Under the pieces are notes generated by a model. That model ran no database searches, was not told the origin of the DNA, and saw only the letters and a list, made by a program, of their open reading frames with translations. Below, piece after piece: positions 56,565 through 64,000 of a stretch of 64,000 nucleotides of DNA; positions within the stretch are counted from its first letter, which is position 1; the number at the start of each line of letters is the position of its first letter. A program made the translations under genes and the position numbers. Source of the stretch: Burkholderia lata (GTDB lineage Bacteria > Pseudomonadota > Gammaproteobacteria > Burkholderiales > Burkholderiaceae). The DNA lies in NCBI RefSeq assembly GCF_000012945.1, contig NC_007510.1, positions 744,001-808,000 of the forward strand, in the 5' to 3' direction.

Positions 56565-57310
56565 CCGCGGCTGGCGACCTGCCGGCGTCGCCGCATGCGG
56601 CGCACGATGCGCGCTTCGACTGTCTCGATGCGCCCGTGCCGCGCGGGGCGGCGCGGGTGCGCGCGTACCTCGTCGATCGCATCAAGCGCGCGGCGATCCG
56701 GCAGCTTCATCGCAGCACACATGGCGAGCGCTGGGTGCTGCGCATGTACCTGATCGGCGAGGAAGCGACCGAGTGCGCGTTGCACGAGGACTGGACCGGA
56801 CAACCGCCGGACTGGCTTGCGCCGCGGATCGAGCAGCATCTCGCGGACGAGCGTCGTCACGCGGCCGCGTTTGCCGATGCGCTGCGCGAACGCGGCGTCG
56901 CGCCGTCGACTGTGCCGCATGAGCCCGACTGGCTGAGCCGGCGCAAGATCATGCGATGGCGCCGGCTCGCGCAGCGCCATGCGCCGCATTTCTCGCAAGG
57001 CGTGCTCGTGCCGGCCTATGCGACGGGCCTGTGCGCGGAACAGATGGCGATGCGCGTGCTTGCACGTCACTGCGAAACGATCGGCGATGCCCATCCGTTG
57101 TACCCGCTGCTCGCGCGCGTGCTTGCCGACGAGACGCGGCATGTGAGGCTCTGCTCGGACACACTGCGTCGTCTCGTTGCGCCGTCCGAGGCCGTGCATC
57201 TCGCTGCGTTGCTCGACGAGATCCGCGCGATCGAAGCCGGGTTCGGCGTGACGGGCGCGCTGGCGATGGTTGCGGCGGGCTGGTTCCAGTCGCTTCGTCC
57301 GCGCGCATGA
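56561..57310 (+). CDS. ferritin-like di-iron protein
   Basis: 249 residues, mostly alpha-helical. Two ExxH motifs, E97-R-R-H100 and E191-T-R-H194, each follow an upstream Glu (E68/E71 and E160). This gives the E-x about 30-ExxH pairing of ferritin-like di-iron oxygenases such as AurF and MiaE relatives. It should activate O2 for hydroxylation, desaturation or N-oxidation of a lipid-linked substrate. ATGA overlap on both sides. The exact chemistry cannot be read from the sequence. Confidence 0.78.
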   Translation: MTAAGDLPASPHAAHDARFDCLDAPVPRGAARVRAYLVDRIKRAAIRQLHRSTHGERWVLRMYLIGEEATECALHEDWTGQPPDWLAPRIEQHLADERRHAAAFADALRERGVAPSTVPHEPDWLSRRKIMRWRRLAQRHAPHFSQGVLVPAYATGLCAEQMAMRVLARHCETIGDAHPLYPLLARVLADETRHVRLCSDTLRRLVAPSEAVHLAALLDEIRAIEAGFGVTGALAMVAAGWFQSLRPRA

Positions 57311-58464
57311 TGCCGCGCATCGTCTATCTCGCGACGGCCGACGCACGCGGCCACCTGATGCGCGCACAACTGCTCGTGCACGCGCTGCGTGCGGCGGGCG
57401 CACAGGTCGACGTGCTGACGACGTCCGATGCGGGGCAGGCGTTCCTGGCTGCGTTCGACATCGACGCAGCCGTGCTGTCCCGTCACTACGCGGTGCAGTT
57501 CGACGAACGGCAGAACATGCTGCGCGACGCGACCGATCGGAATGTCGCGCACTACGTGTTCAGGCCGACGCGCATGCTGCGCGACATCGTGCGACTGCGT
57601 GTGATCGTCCGCGATGCCGATCTCGTGATCAACGACTCGTTTCATCCGGCGCTGCTGTTCATGGGCGCGATGCCTGGCTGGCGGCGCCGCGTCGTTCATG
57701 TATATGGCGGAAGCCTGCGCCGCGCGTTGACCGCGAATTTCGATGCGCGGCTGCCGCGCGCACTGGCGCGTGCTTTTGCGCGGATCGTCGACTGGCAGAT
57801 CGATTCGGCGCGGTGCTGCATCGAGCACGATTTTGCGTACGATGCCGCCGATGAAGTCCGGCGATCGTGCACGCATTACCGGCTGCCGACACCGGTGCCG
57901 ATCGTCGCCGAGCGGCCGGCTTCGGAACCGGCTTCAGCAGCCGTCTATCTGAACCCGCACTTCCGTGATATCGCGCTCGCCGATGCGTTGTCGGCCGGCA
58001 TGCGCGACGCAGGGCTCGCCACACACCGTGTGGGGGAGGGCTATGCCGGGCACGATGGCTGGGCCGGTGTCGACGCCGACTGGGTGACGCGCGCCGCCCA
58101 TGCACCGCTGATCGTGTCGGCACCCGGCATGGCTGCGCTGTCGATCGCTCGCGTATATCGACGCCCGATCCTGCTCGTGCAGTCCGATCAGCCCGAGCAG
58201 GCGAGCAACGCCGAGCGCGCCGCGCGGCTGCAACTCGTGCATCGCGTCGTCACGTGGCGCGGCGATGCGGCCGCGTTCCGGCGGGAAGTCGGGCAGGCTG
58301 CAGCCGAACTGATGCGCCATCCTGGAACGCAGGCAGGAACGATCGCTGGCCGCGAGCAGGCGCGTGCGCGCGTCGACGCATGGACGTCGCGCCTCCTCGC
58401 GCTGCGTCCGCGTGCGCAGGCGGCCGATACGGATCCGCGATGCGAGGCGCCGGCACCACGATGA
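57307..58464 (+). CDS. GT-B glycosyltransferase (MurG/UGT-like)
   Basis: 385 residues. It opens PRIVYLATADARGHLMRAQLLVHALR, the pattern of family-28/GT1-like transferases, with a second Rossmann half (APLIVSAPGMAALSIARVYRRPILLVQSD) for the donor. It likely glycosylates a lipid. It overlaps the upstream gene (ATGA) and the downstream PAP2 gene (ATGA). The start at 57307 is adjacent to a second ATG at 57310. Confidence 0.78.
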   Translation: MMPRIVYLATADARGHLMRAQLLVHALRAAGAQVDVLTTSDAGQAFLAAFDIDAAVLSRHYAVQFDERQNMLRDATDRNVAHYVFRPTRMLRDIVRLRVIVRDADLVINDSFHPALLFMGAMPGWRRRVVHVYGGSLRRALTANFDARLPRALARAFARIVDWQIDSARCCIEHDFAYDAADEVRRSCTHYRLPTPVPIVAERPASEPASAAVYLNPHFRDIALADALSAGMRDAGLATHRVGEGYAGHDGWAGVDADWVTRAAHAPLIVSAPGMAALSIARVYRRPILLVQSDQPEQASNAERAARLQLVHRVVTWRGDAAAFRREVGQAAAELMRHPGTQAGTIAGREQARARVDAWTSRLLALRPRAQAADTDPRCEAPAPR

Positions 58465-59078
58465 ATTCGCTGTCGTTTCGTGACGATCGCCGGCCCGATA
58501 TCCGGCAGATGCTGGCCGCGACGCTCGGCATGGCAGCCGGTCTCGCGATCTTCTTTCTGCTGGAGCGCAGTGTCACGCCGCGCTATGTGTTTGCCACGTC
58601 GATCGATGCGCGGATTCCGTTCATCGCGTGGTCGTGGTTCGTCTATGTCGGCTTCTTTCCGTTCGTGATCGCGCTTGCCGCGTATGCGCGACCGCCCGCG
58701 TTCGCCGCGTTCAAGGAGGCCGTGCTGATCGCGTTCGTGCTCGGTGTCGTGTGCTTCCTGCTGTTTCCGGAAGCCGTGCCGCGGCCCGACGTCGCGGATA
58801 TCGGCAATGCGTTCGTGCGCCACCGTCTCGCGCGCATGTGGCAGCTCGATCTCGCGGCCAACGGTTTTCCAAGCCTGCATGTCGCGGTGACGTGTCTTGC
58901 CTGCCGGATGCTGGCGGACCGGCGACGGCTCGTGACAGTGGCGGTCGGCCTGCTGATCTGCACGTCGACGCTGACGCTCAAGCAGCATACGGTGGCCGAT
59001 GTGCTGGGCGGCGTGGCGCTCGCGATGGTCAGTGCGCTGTGGGTCGAGCGGCGTGCGCTGCGCGGGAGGCTCGCGTGA
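58461..59078 (+). CDS. PAP2-family membrane phosphatase/phosphotransferase
   Basis: 205 residues with five or six membrane helices. The PAP2 catalytic motifs are GFPSLHVA (PSLH at 137-140) and KQHTVADVLGG (H176, D180). The FPSLHVA form is found in PAP2 members acting on lipid phosphates and in inositol-phosphoceramide-synthase-like transferases. The first motif (KxxxxxxRP) is not obvious; PEAVPRPD at about 103-110 may stand for it. It starts within the stop of the GT-B gene and overlaps the desaturase start (GTGA). Confidence 0.85.
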   Translation: MNSLSFRDDRRPDIRQMLAATLGMAAGLAIFFLLERSVTPRYVFATSIDARIPFIAWSWFVYVGFFPFVIALAAYARPPAFAAFKEAVLIAFVLGVVCFLLFPEAVPRPDVADIGNAFVRHRLARMWQLDLAANGFPSLHVAVTCLACRMLADRRRLVTVAVGLLICTSTLTLKQHTVADVLGGVALAMVSALWVERRALRGRLA

Positions 59079-60022
59079 CGGATGCCCATGATCACCACGC
59101 AGGACCGAATGCGGAGCTTGCGCGGTTCGTGCCCGATCCCGCGTTGTTTCGCGTGAGCGCGTCGCGCGTTGGCGCGGCGCTGGCGGGCGACTGGCTGATG
59201 ATTGCCGCCGCGTTCGCGGTTGCGATCGCGTTTCCGCATCCGCTCGTGTACGCGTTGGCCGCGATCGTGATCGCGCGCAGCCAGCTTGCGCTCGCGGTCA
59301 TGATGCACGAAGGCGCGCACGGGCTGCTGGCGCGGAACCGGCGTGTCAACGACGCGCTGGGCCAACTGTTCGCGGCCGGCCCGCTGTGGCTGTCGCTGCG
59401 TACGTATCGGGCAGGCCATCTGAAGCACCATCGCGCACCGATGGAGGCGGACGATCCCGTCGCGCTGCTGTTCGGCGTGCATGACTATCCGGTGACGCGC
59501 GGGCGGCTGATCGGCCGCCTGCTCGCGTACGCATGCGGGATCGGCTACGTGACGAGTGTCGTGAAGCTCGCACGCGGCGAGTTAGCGCATGCGCTGCCGA
59601 AAGTCGGGAAATCGCGTGCGTATGCCGCGTGGGAAGTCGCGTCGATGCTGGCCGGCAACGGTGTGCTGTTCGGCGCGCTCGCATGGGCCGGACATCCGCT
59701 GCTGTACGTGACGTTGTGGATCGTGCCGTCCGTCACGCTGCTGCCGCTCGCCGGGCAGGTGCGCGCGATCTTCGAACATGCGGGGCTGCCGGCATGTGCC
59801 GACCAGAGCCGCAACGCGCGGACGATCGCCCGGCGTTCGTGGCAGACGTTCCTGTTCGGCCCGCACGCGATTCATTTTCATATCGAACATCACCTGTTCG
59901 CGCGGATGCCGTTCCATAACCTGCCGGTCGTGCATCGGCAGCTCGCGCAACGGCAGTTACTGCCTGACGGCAATCTGTACGCGGGATATGGTGGCGTGCT
60001 GCGCGACGTGAGCGTGCGCTGA
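59075..60022 (+). CDS. membrane fatty-acid desaturase
   Basis: 315 residues from a GTG overlapping the PAP2 stop. Three histidine boxes give the di-iron site: HEGAH (78-82), HLKHH (115-119) and HIEHH (269-273). Four hydrophobic segments lie between. It inserts a double bond or hydroxyl in a fatty acyl or sphingoid-like chain. With a second di-iron protein, two glycosyltransferases and a PAP2 enzyme it forms an operon for a modified lipid. Last gene before the tRNA-Lys. Confidence 0.9.
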   Translation: MTDAHDHHAGPNAELARFVPDPALFRVSASRVGAALAGDWLMIAAAFAVAIAFPHPLVYALAAIVIARSQLALAVMMHEGAHGLLARNRRVNDALGQLFAAGPLWLSLRTYRAGHLKHHRAPMEADDPVALLFGVHDYPVTRGRLIGRLLAYACGIGYVTSVVKLARGELAHALPKVGKSRAYAAWEVASMLAGNGVLFGALAWAGHPLLYVTLWIVPSVTLLPLAGQVRAIFEHAGLPACADQSRNARTIARRSWQTFLFGPHAIHFHIEHHLFARMPFHNLPVVHRQLAQRQLLPDGNLYAGYGGVLRDVSVR

Positions 60023-60132
60023 TGCGCGGGCGGGGCATTGCGTGCGCTGTCCGGTAGCGGAGTCGGGAGGGTGCGGCTGGGTGGGTTGCGGACATCACCG
60101 GGATGCCGCGCGCGACACGGATGCGACAGACG

Positions 60133-60162
60133 CAAAAAAGCCTCCGCTTGGGAGGCTTTAAT
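60133..60162 (-). terminator. intrinsic terminator downstream of tRNA-Lys
   Basis: On the minus strand AAAGCCTCC pairs with GGAGGCTTT, loop CAAGC, followed by a run of T's. It lies about 20 bp after the 3' end of the tRNA. It may also stop read-through from the desaturase on the other strand. Confidence 0.85.
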
Positions 60163-60181
60163 TTGCACTATCAAAGATAGT

Positions 60182-60258
60182 TGGTAGGGTGGGAGGGACT
60201 CGAACCCTCGACTCTCTGATTAAAAGTCAGATACTCTAACCAACTGAGTTACCACCCC
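60182..60258 (-). tRNA. tRNA-Lys (anticodon TTT)
   Basis: 77 nt including encoded CCA. Acceptor stem GGGGTGG/CCACCCT (with one G-U pair), T8, A9, D stem ACTC/GAGT, anticodon stem TCTGA/TCAGA with loop CTTTTAA (anticodon at 60222-60224), variable GAGTC, T-arm GAGGG-TTCGAGT-CCCTC. Reads AAA/AAG lysine codons. It lies after cpoB on the minus strand. Confidence 0.97.
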
Positions 60259-60321
60259 ACGTTCTTGAAACCTGTTCTGTTGGCCCGTTGCTTCAACAAC
60301 TTGGCAAGCGACCCAAAGAGC

Positions 60322-60370
60322 AAAAAATTATAGCGGCGGATTGCCAGGCTGTCAACAACCCGCCGCGATA
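60322..60370 (-). terminator. terminator of the tol-pal-cpoB operon
   Basis: Directly after the cpoB stop on the minus strand: an 11-bp stem with one mismatch (TATCGCGGCGG and CCGCCGCTATA), 20-nt loop, followed by AATTTTTT. It means the tRNA-Lys probably has its own promoter. Confidence 0.7.
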
Positions 60371-60371
60371 A

Positions 60372-61121
60372 TTATTTGATCGTCTCGAGCTTGCCCTGCG
60401 CGGTCTGCGCAGCGTTCGACCCGGCATACTGCGAAACGACCTGCTCGAACGTCTTTTTCGCGGCCGCCTTCTGGCCTTGCTCGAGCTGGTTCGTGCCGAT
60501 TGCCACGAGGGCGTCGGCTGCGCGCGGATGCTGCGGGAACTTGCTGACGATCCCTTGCCACGTTGCAGTCGAACCGCGGTAGTCGCGCAGCGCGTATTGC
60601 GCGTTGCCATACCAGTACTGCGCGGTCGGCTGGTAGGGGCTCTGCGGATACTTCGCGATGAACGCGCGGAACGAAGCCGCCGCCGCCTTGAAGTTGCCGT
60701 TGCGGAACTGCTGCTGCGCCGCACTGAGCGCATCCGTTTCACCCGGCTGCACGGTGCCTTCGACACCATCGATCGTCGCCTGCTGCGGCTCGAACTTCTT
60801 GAGCCGCGTGTCGAGATCCTGGTAGTACTCCTTCTGCTGCCGCTCGAGCGTCGTCAGCCGGTTCGTCAGGTCCTCGTTCTCGCCGCGCAGCGTCGCGACC
60901 TGCTGGTTCAGCTGGTCGAGACGGCCGGATTGATCGAGGATCGTACGCTGGGCGGCCGACAACTGGCTCGCCAGGTTGTCGGTTTTGCTGCGCAGATCGA
61001 GCACGGCGCGGCGCGCTTCGTTGTCGTCGAACACGCCGGCGTGCGCCGGCGCGGCCGACCACGCCGCGCCGGCGACGCAGAATGCTGCGGCAACGCGCAG
61101 CAGGGATACACGGTGCGTCAT
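60372..61121 (-). CDS. cpoB: cell division coordinator CpoB (YbgF)
   Basis: 249 residues. Signal peptide (to about APAHA), an N-terminal coiled coil (RSKTDNLASQLSAAQRTI ... GENEDLTNRLTTLERQQKEYYQ), and three C-terminal TPR repeats (DALSAAQQQFRNGNFKAAAASFRAFI; PTAQYWYGNAQYALRDY; ADALVAIGTNQLEQGQ). It binds TolA and links the Tol-Pal machine to cell-wall synthesis during division, in the periplasm. Last gene of tolAB-pal-cpoB. Confidence 0.95.
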   Translation of the reverse strand: MTHRVSLLRVAAAFCVAGAAWSAAPAHAGVFDDNEARRAVLDLRSKTDNLASQLSAAQRTILDQSGRLDQLNQQVATLRGENEDLTNRLTTLERQQKEYYQDLDTRLKKFEPQQATIDGVEGTVQPGETDALSAAQQQFRNGNFKAAAASFRAFIAKYPQSPYQPTAQYWYGNAQYALRDYRGSTATWQGIVSKFPQHPRAADALVAIGTNQLEQGQKAAAKKTFEQVVSQYAGSNAAQTAQGKLETIK

Positions 61122-61140
61122 ACGGCGATTCTTCCGTTAC

Positions 61141-61653
61141 TTACTGTTGGTAGACGAGGTCGGCGCGACGGTTCTGCGCCCACGATGCTTCGTCGTGACC
61201 CGCTGCCTGCGGCTTTTCCTTGCCGAGGCTCACGGCTTCCATTTGCGAATCGTTCACGCCGAGCAGTGCCATCGCACGACGGACGGCTTCCGCACGCTTC
61301 TGGCCCAGCGCGAGGTTGTACTCGCTCGTGCCGCGTTCGTCGGTGTTGCCCTGGATCAGCACGTGGCGCTGCGGGTGGCTCTTCAGGTACTGAGCGTGCT
61401 GCTGCATCAGCGGCTGGTACTCGTCCTTCACCGAATAGCTGTCGAAGTCGAAGTAGATGCTGCGCTTCGCGAGCGGGCTGTTCGGGTCGTTCAGCGGATC
61501 GACGTTCACTTGCGCGACGTTGTCGGCGCTCGGTTGCGTGCTGACTGCACCCGCGTTGTTTGCCTTGTCGTCGAGCTTCACGCCCGACTTGCACGCTGCG
61601 AGCGCGCTGATCATCATCACGGCCAGGGCCAGACGAGCTTTATTCGACATCAT
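61141..61653 (-). CDS. pal: peptidoglycan-associated lipoprotein Pal
   Basis: 170 residues from the first of two adjacent ATGs, 7 nt after AAGGAGAG. The lipobox is LAAC. The OmpA-like domain has IYFDFDSYSVK, LIQGNTDERGTSEYNLALGQKRAEAV and a C-terminal RRADLVY, which bind meso-DAP peptidoglycan. It anchors the outer membrane to the wall and interacts with TolB, 17 bp upstream. Confidence 0.96.
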   Translation of the reverse strand: MMSNKARLALAVMMISALAACKSGVKLDDKANNAGAVSTQPSADNVAQVNVDPLNDPNSPLAKRSIYFDFDSYSVKDEYQPLMQQHAQYLKSHPQRHVLIQGNTDERGTSEYNLALGQKRAEAVRRAMALLGVNDSQMEAVSLGKEKPQAAGHDEASWAQNRRADLVYQQ

Positions 61654-61670
61654 GTTTACTCTCCTTGTGG

Positions 61671-62966
61671 TCATTGCATGAAGGGCCCCCACGACGGCTC
61701 ACGTACGGAGCCGCCCTGGACGGACAGGATTTGCGGCGGCGCGCTGCCGTCGGAGGGCACTGCTGCCAGAACATTGCGACCACCCGACTGGGTAGCGTAC
61801 AGAAGGTACTGGCCGTTTGCCGCGAAGCTCGGCGATTCGTCGCGATTCGTATTCGTGATGGCGTTCGCCGCGCCAGACTGCAGATCCTGAACGTACAGCT
61901 TGAAGCCCCCGCCCGTGCGGGAGATGTAGGCAAGCAGCTTGCCGTCCGGGCTGATGCGCGGACTCGTGTTGTAGCTGCCGGTGAAAGTCACGCGCTGCGC
62001 AGCACCGGCGCTTTCGCCCTGTGCGGGCATCCGGTAGATCTGCGGCGCGCCGCCGCGATCGCTCGTGAAGTAGATCCAGTGGCCATCCGGCGAGTAGAAC
62101 GGCTCGGTGTCGATCGAGCTGCTCTGCGTGAGGCGGCGCAGGCCGCCGCCCGTCGAGTTGACCGTATAGATTTGCGTATTGCCCGTCAGCGACAGCGCGA
62201 CGGCCAGCGTGTTGCTGTCCGGCGACCACGCCGGTGCGCTGTTGTTGCCCTTCTGGTCGGAGACGATGTAGCGACGGCCGGTCGGCAGGTCGTGGATGTA
62301 GACGATCGGCTTCTTGCGCTCGAACGACACGTACGCGACCTTCGTGCCGCTCGGCGACCAGGACGGCGAGATGATCGGCTCGGTGCTCGACAGTGCGATA
62401 CGCGCGTTCTGGCCGTCCGAATCCGAAATCTGCAGCTGGTAGCGGTTACCGGTCTTGATCACGTACGACAGGCGCGTGGCGAACACGCCGCGCACGCCGA
62501 GAAGCTTCTGGTAGATGTAGTCGGCGATCTTGTGGCCGGCCGTGCGCAGCGTGGTGTCGGTGGCCGTCAGCGACAGGCCGCCGAGGCTTTGCTGCTTCAC
62601 GGTGTCGTACAGGATGAAGTTGACCTTGTACTGGCCGTTCGCCTCGCGGTTTACGCTGCCGGCGACGAACGCATTCGCGCCCTTGGCCTTCCATGCGCCG
62701 AGATCGACCGATGCGGACTCCGGCACGGGTGTGCTGCCTGCGTCGATGTTGGTGAATTTGCCACTGCGGGCGAGGTCGGCGCGCACGATCGACGTGACCT
62801 GCTGCGGCAGGTTCGCCTCGTTCGCGAAATTCGCGGTGGCGATGGGGAACTGGGTCGACCCGACACCGGTGATCAGCACGTTGACCTGGGCGTTAGCGGC
62901 GCTGCCCGCCGTAATCAGACACGAGGCCACGAGTGCCCTGAAACCTAGCTTTGTCATCAAACTCAT
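61671..62966 (-). CDS. tolB: Tol-Pal system beta-propeller protein TolB
   Basis: 431 residues, normal. The signal peptide ends at SAANA. The N-terminal domain ([18 protein letters not shown]) is followed by a six-bladed propeller with repeated [33 protein letters not shown] and [15 protein letters not shown]. It binds Pal and is acted on by TolA in the periplasm. An in-frame upstream extension covers the tolA-tolB spacer and is not used. Confidence 0.96.
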   Translation of the reverse strand: MSLMTKLGFRALVASCLITAGSAANAQVNVLITGVGSTQFPIATANFANEANLPQQVTSIVRADLARSGKFTNIDAGSTPVPESASVDLGAWKAKGANAFVAGSVNREANGQYKVNFILYDTVKQQSLGGLSLTATDTTLRTAGHKIADYIYQKLLGVRGVFATRLSYVIKTGNRYQLQISDSDGQNARIALSSTEPIISPSWSPSGTKVAYVSFERKKPIVYIHDLPTGRRYIVSDQKGNNSAPAWSPDSNTLAVALSLTGNTQIYTVNSTGGGLRRLTQSSSIDTEPFYSPDGHWIYFTSDRGGAPQIYRMPAQGESAGAAQRVTFTGSYNTSPRISPDGKLLAYISRTGGGFKLYVQDLQSGAANAITNTNRDESPSFAANGQYLLYATQSGGRNVLAAVPSDGSAPPQILSVQGGSVREPSWGPFMQ

Positions 62967-63075
62967 GCTTGTTGCTTCCCGTATGGCTTGGATCGCTGCG
63001 CAACGGCAGAGACAGTAAAAATACCCGATTCGTTCCCGTCCGACAGCGACGCCCGGAGTGTAAGCGCATTTCCTT

Positions 63076-64000
63076 TCACTCCGCTGCCTTGAAGGTAATC
63101 GTAATGTCCGACGGGGTACGACCGTTAGAATCGGGCGGCAACGGGACCGATGCGTGGATTGCATTGACCACGGCTTGATCCCACCCCGAATTCCCGCTGG
63201 AGCGGGAAACCGATGCGCTCAATACGTCACCGGACGGCGTGCACCGAATCTTGACGACGGTGGTCAGGCCTGCTCGCTCGCCGCCCCAAACGATGTTCGG
63301 TTTGACGCGGCGGCGCACCTTGTCGGCATAGCCGGGCGTGGCGGCATTGCCGCCGGAGCCCGTGCCCGTGCCACTTTTCGCGAGGCCTTCGCCGCCGCCT
63401 TCACCGGCGCCGGACAGGCCCTGCATCTGTGCCAGGCGTGCGCTGCGCTCGCGGTCGAGCTTGGCGTTCGCTGCCGCATTGGCCTTCGCGCGCGCCGTGG
63501 CTTCGGCCTTCGCCTTGGCCTGGGCTTCCGCCTTTGCCTTCGCGGCCGCGTCGGCCTTCGCCTTCGCCGCCTGCTGCGCTTCGAGCTGCGCCTGTTTCTG
63601 CTGCTGAAGTTTCTGCTGTTCGAGCTTTTGCTGCTCGGCGAGCTGCTGTTGCTTGAGCTTGTCGGCCTGCTTCTGCTTGTCGCGTTCCGCGGCCTTCTGC
63701 GCGGCGAGTGCGGCTGCCTGCTGCGCCGCGAGCTGCGCGCGCCGGGCTTCGTCTTCCTGCTGGGCCTTCAGTTGCTGCGCGCGGCGCTGCTGCTCGAGCA
63801 GCGCTTCACGCGCGGCCGCTTCCTGCTGCCGCTTCTTCTGCTGCAGCGCGATGTCGGCCTGCTCGTCGCGCACCGGGGGAGGGGGCGGCGCGACCTTCAC
63901 GGGCGGTGTGGGTGTGACGACGGGCCGCGGCGCGGGGACATCCGGCACCTCGGTCCACAGCTCGGCTTCGGCGCCGGCCGGCGTGCTGTTCTGCCACTGC
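63076..64000 (-). CDS. tolA: TolA, C-terminal portion (5' end outside the window)
   Basis: About 308 codons are visible. The frame runs on past base 64000, so the N-terminal membrane anchor is missing from the window. A long Ala/Lys/Gln/Glu helical domain II ([19 protein letters not shown], then many [12 protein letters not shown] repeats) leads to a compact domain III ([21 protein letters not shown] and the end [18 protein letters not shown]). TolA couples the proton motive force at TolQR to the outer membrane. tolB follows after 109 bp. Confidence 0.93.
   Translation of the reverse strand, partial: QWQNSTPAGAEAELWTEVPDVPAPRPVVTPTPPVKVAPPPPPVRDEQADIALQQKKRQQEAAAREALLEQQRRAQQLKAQQEDEARRAQLAAQQAAALAAQKAAERDKQKQADKLKQQQLAEQQKLEQQKLQQQKQAQLEAQQAAKAKADAAAKAKAEAQAKAKAEATARAKANAAANAKLDRERSARLAQMQGLSGAGEGGGEGLAKSGTGTGSGGNAATPGYADKVRRRVKPNIVWGGERAGLTTVVKIRCTPSGDVLSASVSRSSGNSGWDQAVVNAIHASVPLPPDSNGRTPSDITITFKAAE

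Noticed and set aside
1..64000. CRISPR arrays, insertion sequences, prophage genes or rRNA
   Set aside because: I saw no regularly spaced repeats, transposase motifs, integrase, phage structural genes or rRNA sequences; the only RNA gene found is tRNA-Lys.

Overview
The window is very probably chromosomal DNA of a Burkholderia, most likely of the B. cepacia complex. The evidence is high-GC DNA, a grpE-thioredoxin-dnaK-dnaJ order, a pabB-pabC fusion, an hda/HAD/pcnB/folK/dck/panB operon, and a capsule locus with the gene set of the Burkholderia wcb (CPS I) cluster. Species cannot be fixed from this sequence alone.

Layout. 1-6 kb: the end of grpE, a thioredoxin-like gene, dnaK (with a sigma32-like promoter and a leader hairpin), dnaJ and fused pabBC. 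6.1-11.2 kb (minus strand): hda, HAD phosphatase, pcnB, folK, deoxynucleoside kinase, panB. 11.4-21.3 kb: purM, a SnoaL-like gene, a divergent tetA/tetR pair with two almost canonical tet operators, miaA/mutL, a DedA protein, an MscS channel and manC.

19.8-51.2 kb is a capsule locus. Conserved export and assembly genes (manC, wcbA/KpsC-like, wcbB, wcbC/Wza-like, wzt, wzm, wcbD/KpsE-like, wcbO/KpsS-like) surround an AT-richer block (about 25.8-34.0 kb). That block holds glycosyltransferases (one broken by a frameshift), a sulfotransferase-like protein, an FkbH-like HAD protein and several DUF4214-like modules. Downstream run wcbP (SDR), wcbQ (LTA-synthase-like), wcbR (a 2545-residue highly reducing type I PKS), wcbS (an LpxC paralogue with an intact zinc site), wcbT (an alpha-oxoamine synthase) and a GNAT. 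The arrangement suggests that a polyketide-like acyl chain is made on WcbR, released by decarboxylative condensation with an amino acid on WcbT, and then modified by an LpxC-type hydrolase and an acyltransferase. The product could be a capsule lipid anchor or decoration. The heptose genes of the B. pseudomallei cluster are absent, so the polysaccharide differs.

51.3-54.3 kb: a class II glutamine amidotransferase, an AhpD-like protein, an AraC regulator and a YiaA-like membrane protein. 54.4-60.0 kb: a tightly coupled six-gene operon (GT2, exported protein, ferritin-like di-iron protein, GT-B glycosyltransferase, PAP2-family enzyme, fatty-acid desaturase) that looks like an undescribed glycolipid pathway. 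60.1-64.0 kb (minus strand): tRNA-Lys, cpoB, pal, tolB and the 3' part of tolA.

The two strongest candidates for undescribed biology are the wcbR-S-T-GNAT lipid module and the 54.4-60.0 kb operon.
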